Notes under the pieces: model-generated | What the model saw: only the letters and a program-made list of their open reading frames with translations | Told to the model about the DNA's origin: nothing | Databases searched by the model: none | In this document: piece after piece, positions 1 to 5,602 of the stretch | Numbering within the stretch: position 1 is the first letter of the stretch | How the letters are laid out: every line of letters begins with the position of its first letter | Assembly (NCBI GenBank): GCA_002344565.1 | Contig: DDTZ01000123.1 | Span: 30,386-38,279, forward strand | Reading direction: 5' to 3' | From: Bdellovibrionaceae bacterium UBA2351 | GTDB lineage: Bacteria; Bdellovibrionota; Bdellovibrionia; Bdellovibrionales; Bdellovibrionaceae | DNA: 7,894 nucleotides | Translations under genes and position numbers: made by a program

Positions 1-45
1 GAGAAAATCATCCTAGAAAAAATCAAAAATAAGTCCTACGTTTAA
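1..45 (+). CDS. Possible C-terminal tail of a gene cut by the left edge
   Basis: Frame 1 is open from the first base and ends at TAA (43-45), giving 14 residues (EKIILEKIKNKSYV) of lysine- and isoleucine-rich composition, plausible for the end of a protein. Another frame is open almost as long (to a TAA at 28-30 in frame 3), so the evidence is weak. If real, this gene converges on the ankyrin lipoprotein gene, whose stop lies 32 bp further on. No family can be named from 14 residues. Confidence 0.25.
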   Translation, partial: EKIILEKIKNKSYV

Positions 46-77
46 AGTCAGCTGCTAGGTTTTTGAAACGCGGCACG

Positions 78-680
78 TTACTGGCAGCCCTGTGTCTTTA
101 GGTAGTGGGCGATTTCGGGTTCGTCCTCGATTTGAGCATAGGTGACTAGGGACTTAATTTGGGTGAGGCGCCCGGCTTGGTCGCACGGTTTGCTGGCTGT
201 AAATTTAATGGCCTGAATGCAGTCCTTGAAGCCAAGCTCAATCATGATTTGCAGCGAGGTCAGCTGCTGGTGATCCTCTTGAAACGGGTCGGCGCCGTTT
301 TGTACCAGCAGCAGACAGGTCTTTTGTTTTTGTTCCAGCGAGATTGGGCCATGGAGTGAGTACGAAACCGCATTGTATTTTAACTCGTCGATCTCGTTAA
401 TCTTTACATTTTTATTTAACAAGTTTTTTATAAAATCCAGATGGCCATTACGGGCGGCAATCATTAAGACAGTGACACCTTTTGAGGATTTGAAATCCCA
501 GTCTCGGTCGAGGTCTTTTTGTAGTTGTTCAAGTTTGGACCAGTCATTCAGGCGAGCGCTGGCAAACCATGGGTCTCCGGGGGGTAAGGCTGCCGGCGGG
601 TTTGCAGAGTTTTTGCTCTGAGTTTGGCAGGATAAACTAACCAAAGCTGCGAATAGAAGCAAAGTTCGAATGTATTTCAT
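78..680 (-). CDS. Ankyrin-repeat protein, probable lipoprotein
   Basis: A 200-residue protein starting at ATG 680-678. An upstream in-frame TTG (689-687) is less likely because the GAGG at 687-684 sits just before the ATG, though only 3 bases away, and nothing resembling a ribosome site precedes the TTG. The N-terminus is MKYIR, then a hydrophobic stretch (about 7-16) and Cys18 in the context SLSC. This resembles a signal peptidase II lipobox, but Ser at -3 is unusual, so lipidation is probable rather than certain. A short Pro/Asn/Ala-rich linker (about 19-37) follows. Ankyrin-type helices come next: a good repeat at about 66-95 ([20 protein letters not shown]), a second with a longer loop at about 97-131 ending NGADP, and a degenerate third at about 136-160. 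Ankyrin repeats bind proteins, but the partner is unknown. The likely location is periplasm-facing on an outer or inner membrane. The gene is divergent from aconitase across 138 bp. No enzymatic motif is seen. Confidence 0.85.
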   Translation of the reverse strand: MKYIRTLLLFAALVSLSCQTQSKNSANPPAALPPGDPWFASARLNDWSKLEQLQKDLDRDWDFKSSKGVTVLMIAARNGHLDFIKNLLNKNVKINEIDELKYNAVSYSLHGPISLEQKQKTCLLLVQNGADPFQEDHQQLTSLQIMIELGFKDCIQAIKFTASKPCDQAGRLTQIKSLVTYAQIEDEPEIAHYLKTQGCQ

Positions 681-728
681 TATCCTCAAAGACTAGAACA
701 TTTGGTCGAGCTTAGGAACCGCAATTTT

Positions 729-748
729 GTCAAACAGGGTCAACCTGT
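729..748. promoter_or_regulatory. Possible operator: palindrome overlapping a direct repeat
   Basis: ACAGG (734-738) and CCTGT (744-748) form a perfect inverted repeat with a 5-bp centre. That centre, GTCAA (739-743), also occurs at 729-733, so there is a direct repeat with a period of exactly 10 bp, about one helical turn. Both the symmetry and the spacing suit a dimeric regulator. The site lies between the two divergent genes and upstream of the better aconitase promoter candidate. Its small size means chance cannot be excluded, and no known regulator's box is recognised. Confidence 0.25.
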
Positions 749-806
749 GCTTTTTCTTGGTAGTCGTTTAGTTTTCAGCTACAGTGGGCTGTTGCTAATT
801 CACAAG

Positions 807-812
807 AAAGGA
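807..812 (+). promoter_or_regulatory. Shine-Dalgarno site deciding the aconitase start
   Basis: AAAGGA lies 6 bases before the ATG at 819-821, an ideal position. This selects that ATG over the far upstream in-frame TTG at 702. The chosen start also brings the protein to the length and N-terminus expected for mitochondrial-type aconitases. Confidence 0.8.
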
Positions 813-818
813 CCGGAT

Positions 819-3089
819 ATGTCATCCAAGATCGAAACCACTCCAGACATGGTGAAAAATGTCTACCAAACAACTCAAAAAAGACTAGAAATCATTCGCA
901 AACGCTTAAACCGCCCGTTAACTTTGGCGGAGAAAATTCTTTTTGGACACTTGGATGATCCACAAAATCAAGAGTTAGTTCGTGGTTCAAGTTTCTTGTT
1001 GCTTCGCCCAGATCGCGTAGCCATGCAAGATGCGACAGCTCAGATGGCTCTTCTTCAGTTCATGTTAGCAGGTAAAGATGAAGCGGCTGTGCCGACGACA
1101 GTACACTGTGATCATTTGATCCTTGCTCACGTAGGGAAAGAAAAAGACTTAGCATCGTCTAACAAAACAAACGAAGAAGTTGTTAACTTCCTTGCCTCAG
1201 CGTCATCTCGTTACAACATTGGTTTCTGGAAACCAGGCGCCGGTATCATTCACCAAGTAATCCTTGAAAACTATGCGTTTCCTGGTGGTTTGATGATCGG
1301 TACAGATTCTCACACGCCGAACGCGGGTGGTTTAGGAATGTGTGCTGTCGGCGTAGGTGGTTCGGATGCCTCTGACGTAATGGCAGGGCTAACTTGGGAA
1401 GTTAAAAATCCTAAGTTAATCGGTGTTCACTTAAAAGGTAAAATGAACGGTTGGACATCAGCTAAAGACGTAATCTTAAAACTTTGCGGAATGTTAACGG
1501 TTAAAGGTGGAACAGATAAAATCGTTGAATACTTTGGTGAAGGCACTCAATCGATTTCTTGTACTGGTAAAGCAACGATCACAAACATGGGCGCTGAATT
1601 GGGCGCGACATGTTCTGTGTTCCCGTACGATGATCGTATGGCGACTTACCTAAAAACAACAAGCCGTACGGAATTAGCGGCGATTGCTGATCAAAACAAA
1701 CCGTTATTAAATGCAGATCCTGAAGTTCTAGAAAATCCTAAGTTGTTCTTCGATGAAGTATATGAAATTGATTTATCAGCTCTTGAACCACATGTTGTTG
1801 GTCCTCACTCTCCAGATATCGCTCGCCCAATTTCTGCTATCGCTAAAGAAGCGAAAGAAAAAGGCTGGCCTTTAAAACTATCATCAGCATTGATCGGTTC
1901 ATGCACAAATTCTTCATACGAAGATATCGGTCGTTCGGCATTCATCGCTGAACAAGCTATGGCATTGGGTGTGAAAATGAATCAGCCATTCTTGGTTTCT
2001 CCAGGATCGACTCAAATTCAAAATACTATCGAGCGCGATGGTCAAATGAAAATCTTCAATGAAGTAGGTGCAACTGTATTAGCAAATGCGTGCGGACCTT
2101 GTATCGGCCAATGGAAACGTGACGATATCAAGACGGGCGATAAAAATACAATCATCACTTCATTCAACCGTAACTTCCGCGGTCGCAACGATTCGAATGC
2201 AGAAACTTTGGCATTCATTGGTTCACCTGAAATCGTCATGGCATTAGGTCTTGCGGGTCGTATCGACTTCAATCCTTTGACTGACGAATTAGAAGGTCCA
2301 AAAGGTAAAGCGAAACTAAAACCACCAACGGCTCCGGAATTACCAGCACGTGGTTTCGTTGCTGATACCGAAGGTTACCAAAAACCAGCAGGTCGTACCG
2401 CTGAAGTGAAAGTGTCTCCAACATCGGATCGTTTACAATTACTGCAACCATTCACTGTTTGGAACGGTAAAGACTTCACTGATCAATTGATCCTTGGGAA
2501 AGCTAAAGGAAAATGTACAACAGATCATATTTCCCCAGGCGGTCCTTGGCTGAAATACCGTGGTCACTTAGACAATATTTCTAACAACATGTTGTTGGGT
2601 GCTGATAACGCATTTACTGGTGAAATCGGTAAAGGTAAAAATCAGTTAACTCAAGAGTCTGGTGTGGAATTCGCTAAAATTGCTCGTGATTATCAAGCTA
2701 AGAAGCATGGCTGGGTAATTATCGGTGATGAAAACTACGGTGAAGGTTCATCTCGTGAACATGCAGCGATGTCTCCACGTTTCTTAGGCTGTACAGCGGT
2801 TGTTGTTAAATCATTCGCTCGTATCCATGAAACAAACTTGAAAAAGCAAGGCGTGTTGGCATTAACATTCGCAACACCATCTGATTACGAAAAAATCCGC
2901 GATACTGACAAAGTAGATTTAATCGATCTAAATGCTTTGGCTCCGGGTAAACCAGTAACAATGATCTTGAAGCATGCGGATGGCACTCGCGAAAATATCG
3001 CTCTTAAGCACACGTATAACGCTGAACAATTAAAATGGTTCGTAGCTGGTAGTGCGTTGAATTTAATCCGTAAGTCGTTAGCTCACTAA
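819..3089 (+). CDS. acnA: Aconitate hydratase, mitochondrial type
   Basis: Cytoplasmic TCA-cycle enzyme of 756 residues that interconverts citrate and isocitrate through cis-aconitate using a [4Fe-4S] cluster. Cluster ligands are visible: Cys362 in GSCTNSS, and Cys425 and Cys428 in ACGPC. Their spacing (63 and 3) equals that of Cys358, 421 and 424 of pig mitochondrial aconitase. Other active-site signatures are present: Asp98-His99 (HCDH), Asp163-Ser164-His165 (DSHTPN), and Ser644/Arg646 in [10 protein letters not shown] of the C-terminal swivel domain (about 560-756). The C-terminal GSALNLIRK also fits. Length and motifs match the shorter mitochondrial ACO2-like family, not E. coli AcnA (about 890 residues, IRP-like) or AcnB. 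The symbol follows common database usage for this activity and does not imply orthology to E. coli AcnA. Start ATG 819 is supported by AAAGGA 6 bases upstream. Codons favour GGT, GCT, AAA and TTA more than the neighbours do, as expected of a highly expressed gene. It is monocistronic, ending in a strong terminator. Confidence 0.97.
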   Translation: MSSKIETTPDMVKNVYQTTQKRLEIIRKRLNRPLTLAEKILFGHLDDPQNQELVRGSSFLLLRPDRVAMQDATAQMALLQFMLAGKDEAAVPTTVHCDHLILAHVGKEKDLASSNKTNEEVVNFLASASSRYNIGFWKPGAGIIHQVILENYAFPGGLMIGTDSHTPNAGGLGMCAVGVGGSDASDVMAGLTWEVKNPKLIGVHLKGKMNGWTSAKDVILKLCGMLTVKGGTDKIVEYFGEGTQSISCTGKATITNMGAELGATCSVFPYDDRMATYLKTTSRTELAAIADQNKPLLNADPEVLENPKLFFDEVYEIDLSALEPHVVGPHSPDIARPISAIAKEAKEKGWPLKLSSALIGSCTNSSYEDIGRSAFIAEQAMALGVKMNQPFLVSPGSTQIQNTIERDGQMKIFNEVGATVLANACGPCIGQWKRDDIKTGDKNTIITSFNRNFRGRNDSNAETLAFIGSPEIVMALGLAGRIDFNPLTDELEGPKGKAKLKPPTAPELPARGFVADTEGYQKPAGRTAEVKVSPTSDRLQLLQPFTVWNGKDFTDQLILGKAKGKCTTDHISPGGPWLKYRGHLDNISNNMLLGADNAFTGEIGKGKNQLTQESGVEFAKIARDYQAKKHGWVIIGDENYGEGSSREHAAMSPRFLGCTAVVVKSFARIHETNLKKQGVLALTFATPSDYEKIRDTDKVDLIDLNALAPGKPVTMILKHADGTRENIALKHTYNAEQLKWFVAGSALNLIRKSLAH

Positions 3090-3115
3090 AGATTTTATAG
3101 ATTGCTTAGAAGTTG

Positions 3116-3148
3116 AAAGCCTCGGAAAGCTCCGGGGCTTTTTTTTTG
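3116..3148 (+). terminator. Intrinsic terminator of the aconitase gene
   Basis: AAAGCCTCGG (3116-3125) pairs with CCGGGGCTTT (3132-3141) across a 6-base loop. There are ten pairs, one of them a T-G wobble, and the second arm runs into a stretch of ten T (3139-3148). It begins 26 bp after the aconitase stop. The arms also give an A-rich lead on the other strand, but no gene ends there from the right, so its job is to end the aconitase transcript. Confidence 0.93.
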
Positions 3149-3359
3149 GTAAAAAGTTGCCCACACCGCAGCCATCTTTTAGGGCTCTTTCGGAGTTCGG
3201 CGAGGGGACGTCGGCAGATTTTTTAATTTCAAGTCTTAAATTTGGACTGATTTCATTTTGGACAGCTTCCCAAATTGGCTCGGGCATGGCCTTTCGCTTC
3301 TGGTGCCGAATATTGTCCCAGTGTCTAAATCTCTACAGGTGTCTTTGCTGGCAAAGTTG
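3149..3359. other. Intergenic stretch without a convincing gene
   Basis: About 210 bp between the aconitase terminator and the peptidase promoter. Small open frames exist on both strands, but they start with TTG, lack a ribosome site, run across the terminator or end at the next gene's leader, and show no recognisable protein character. The only structure seen is an inverted repeat, AATTTGG (3239-3245) and CCAAATT (3270-3276), with a 24-base loop, and a repeated TTTGGAC (3241-3247 region and again about 17 bp on). No RNA gene or riboswitch is recognised. Confidence 0.6.
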
Positions 3360-3365
3360 TATACT
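3360..3365 (+). promoter_or_regulatory. -10 element of the S9 peptidase promoter
   Basis: TATACT (5 of 6 to TATAAT) is preceded directly by TG. No good -35 box lies 16-18 bp upstream (the position holds AGGTGT), and a TTGCTG at 3345-3350 is too close. Transcription would begin near 3372, giving a leader of about 24 nt that contains AGGAG (3386-3390), 5 bases before the ATG at 3396. The distance and the lack of another candidate make it the likely promoter, perhaps helped by an activator. Confidence 0.5.
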
Positions 3366-3395
3366 CTATGCCCCTAAAAACTTGCAGGAGTAATC

Positions 3396-5597
3396 ATGAT
3401 TAAGATTTTTGCATTGGGAGCATTGTTAGTCGTTGGTCACGCTAAGGCACAGCAAACGTCATGTCATGGTTTTTATCGGCCGCTAGATCAAGGCACCAAA
3501 TTTCAAACAGCTGTTGATAAACTTGGTCTTAGATTTTTAGATAACTTGAGTGATCCAAATGTTGTGGCGTGGACAAAGTCGCAAAATGACAAAGTCGTGG
3601 CTGCTATTCGAAATAATCCAGATGGTACCCCCAACAAAATGTATGCAGATATTACGGCTCGACTAGGAGAGCTTGGTTCTGGCAATTTGCCGTTGGCCGT
3701 GACTTTAAAAGATGGCGAATTGTTTTCGAAAGGTGGCGGTTTAGTTTTTAAAAAAAGCTCGGGCGAAGAAATTGTTCTAGCCCCGAAAGTAACTCTACCC
3801 GATGGAAAAGGTTTTAAAACTGTAGGTGAGTTTAAAGTCAGCCCCGACGGACAGAAGGTTGCGTTTGCGTATATTGAAAATAATAAAGATCTAAATGATT
3901 GGCAGGTTCTAGACATTTCGTCGGGACAAATATTTTCTCGTGTGATGACGGTGCGTTTAGGTGATTTTGCTTGGAGCGCGGACTCTAAAACAGTTTTCTA
4001 CACTCAGTGGCCTACGCGGGCTCAGATTAAGCTGGGCAATTATAGAAAGGTAAACTATCGCTGGGAAGTCGGTTCTGAAAATGCGGAACTCGTGTTTACC
4101 CCTCCGCAACCACGAGTGCGTGAATACTACAACATGGAAGAGTTTATAGATTCTAACGGTGAAACTCGCTTGCTTGCCCATCGAGTGCAAGGTCCTGCTG
4201 ACGTGCCACTCGGGATGTATCTAGGGCGCAAAGGAACTGCAGATGTTTCTAGAGGCGAATTTCAGGTCGGTAGCTATGCTTGGACTACAGTTCGCCACCC
4301 CCATCGTGATCGTATTGGTCGAGTCGTTGGCGTTGATGGTGATCGTATTTTATTCCGTACCAGCGAAGCCGGAAACAAATTTGGAATCGCTGAGTTTAAT
4401 GTCGTTACAAAAAGTAGCCGTATTTTAGTAAAAGAAGATCCTAGATTAACACTTATCTTTGCTCAGAAATTTGGTTCAAAAATAGTCGCTCACTATTTCG
4501 ATGGTCACACCTTAGAAAACTCAGTGAAAATCATTGGTGTTGATGGAAAAATATTAAAGCAGGTGTCATTAAAATCTTTTGGAATTTTAGGACAGGGAAT
4601 GATTTCGCCATTCATGGGTGGTGAGTCGAGCAAAACTGTAGATTTCAATTTTTCTACGATGGCCAATCCGCATGAAACATTTCGAATTGATTTAGAAAAA
4701 GTAACTATTCAAAAACTGGCTTCTAAAGAAGTAAATTTTGAAGCCAAAAATATTGGCTCAAAGATCGTTCATATAAAGAGTAAAGATGGAACTAAAGTTC
4801 CAACGGAAATTTATTTCAGAAAGGATCTGTATCCAGATGGAAAACTTCCAGAAAATTTTGTTGAATTCTATTATGGGTTCATCGGTATTACGAACTCGGG
4901 CCAATGGAATAAAAAGCTGCAAGTTATGCTGGATGCTGGTGTAGGCGTTGCGGTTGTTCACCCCCGTGGCGGCGGAGAGAAAGGCATACAGTGGCAGCTA
5001 AAGGGTAAGGATCGACGTATGGGTGCTGCCGAGGATGTAGTTGCTGTTGCTGATTGGCTACGCGCCAAACACGGCGTAAAAAACATCGCGGTCGGTGGGC
5101 GCTCCTTCGGTGGACTGTTGACCATGTTATTAATTGCCAACTTCCCAAAAACGTTTCAGGCCTACATCCCTAGTTATGGTGTGAGCGATGTCGTTGAATT
5201 CAGTAACGAAGGAACCTTCGGTCATGCGGCAAATGATGACTGGGGCGTGCGTCGTACGCGTAAAGGTAGCGAAGTATTAGATACAAAATTCCAAAAACTA
5301 TTAGAGGAATTCTCGCCCTTGCAACAAACTCAGAAGCTAGCAGATGTGCAAGACATTGGGTATATTTTGCTAAATAGTGGCGCTAATGATGAGCGTGTTG
5401 ATCCAGAACAGACAAGTTATTTTGCCTATCGTTTGCAACAGCAGCTGCCTCATTTAGCGCACAAGATATTTATGTTTGAACATGCTAATGCTGGCCATAA
5501 TGCACCGAGGGCCGAAGGGCCTGATGAACTAGCAATTATTTTGGATAAAGCTTTTGGTATTAAGGAGATTTCTAAACCAAACAAAAAACAACCGTAG
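3396..5597 (+). CDS. Secreted S9-family serine peptidase (prolyl oligopeptidase fold)
   Basis: A 733-residue exported serine peptidase. Start ATG 3396 follows AGGAG with 5-base spacing. Residues 1-18 are a Sec signal peptide (MIKIF, hydrophobic core, then AKA before Gln19), so it probably acts in the periplasm or outside the cell. Residues about 40-450 have propeller-like repeats (for example VSPDGQKVAFAY, FAWSADSKTVFYT). From DGTKVP (464-469) the alpha/beta-hydrolase domain begins, with RGGGEKG (524-530). The catalytic triad is clear: Ser570 in GGRSFGG, Asp665 in NDERV, and His701 in AGHN. Arg667 corresponds to the substrate-binding Arg643 of porcine prolyl oligopeptidase. Several pocket residues differ by eye: Phe495 for Tyr473, Ile498 for Phe476, Phe571 for Asn555, Leu635 for Trp595 and Phe639 for Tyr599. 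Cleavage after proline is therefore doubtful, and a general name is safer. Length fits the S9A/S9 families. It stands alone with its own promoter and converges on the next gene with a 5-bp gap. Confidence 0.92.
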   Translation: MIKIFALGALLVVGHAKAQQTSCHGFYRPLDQGTKFQTAVDKLGLRFLDNLSDPNVVAWTKSQNDKVVAAIRNNPDGTPNKMYADITARLGELGSGNLPLAVTLKDGELFSKGGGLVFKKSSGEEIVLAPKVTLPDGKGFKTVGEFKVSPDGQKVAFAYIENNKDLNDWQVLDISSGQIFSRVMTVRLGDFAWSADSKTVFYTQWPTRAQIKLGNYRKVNYRWEVGSENAELVFTPPQPRVREYYNMEEFIDSNGETRLLAHRVQGPADVPLGMYLGRKGTADVSRGEFQVGSYAWTTVRHPHRDRIGRVVGVDGDRILFRTSEAGNKFGIAEFNVVTKSSRILVKEDPRLTLIFAQKFGSKIVAHYFDGHTLENSVKIIGVDGKILKQVSLKSFGILGQGMISPFMGGESSKTVDFNFSTMANPHETFRIDLEKVTIQKLASKEVNFEAKNIGSKIVHIKSKDGTKVPTEIYFRKDLYPDGKLPENFVEFYYGFIGITNSGQWNKKLQVMLDAGVGVAVVHPRGGGEKGIQWQLKGKDRRMGAAEDVVAVADWLRAKHGVKNIAVGGRSFGGLLTMLLIANFPKTFQAYIPSYGVSDVVEFSNEGTFGHAANDDWGVRRTRKGSEVLDTKFQKLLEEFSPLQQTQKLADVQDIGYILLNSGANDERVDPEQTSYFAYRLQQQLPHLAHKIFMFEHANAGHNAPRAEGPDELAIILDKAFGIKEISKPNKKQP

Positions 5598-5602
5598 GAT
5601 AT

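Larger units (their letters stand above)
681..818. promoter_or_regulatory. Divergent intergenic region, ankyrin gene / aconitase
   Basis: These 138 bp must carry the starts of both transcripts. For aconitase the best match found by eye is TTGGTA (757-762), 17 bp, TACAGT (780-785), 4 of 6 at each box, which would give a leader of about 28 nt. For the leftward gene there is a perfect TTGACA on the minus strand (733-728), but no good -10 box at 16-18 bp from it. The reading frame of aconitase stays open back to a TTG at 702, but this stretch shows no sign of being translated. Promoter positions are therefore only suggestions. Confidence 0.35.

Noticed and set aside
35..64. CCTA (35-38) and TAGG (56-59) followed by five T as a terminator at the left edge.
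   Set aside because: Only four base pairs with a 17-base loop, too weak for an intrinsic terminator in either direction.
702..818. Extension of aconitase upstream to the TTG at 702 (39 extra residues).
   Set aside because: No ribosome site before the TTG, while AAAGGA stands 6 bases before ATG 819. The added residues do not look like an aconitase N-terminus and would cover the divergent promoter region.
3078..3287. Leftward 69-residue open frame between aconitase and the peptidase.
   Set aside because: It runs through the aconitase terminator and into the end of the aconitase gene, with no family resemblance.
3157..3393. Rightward 78-residue open frame ending just before the peptidase start.
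   Set aside because: TTG start without a ribosome site, no recognisable protein character, and it runs through the probable promoter of the peptidase.
4924..5148. Leftward open frames inside the peptidase gene (two overlapping frames of 60-74 residues).
   Set aside because: They are shadows of the strongly supported hydrolase domain, which carries the catalytic serine in the other strand's frame.
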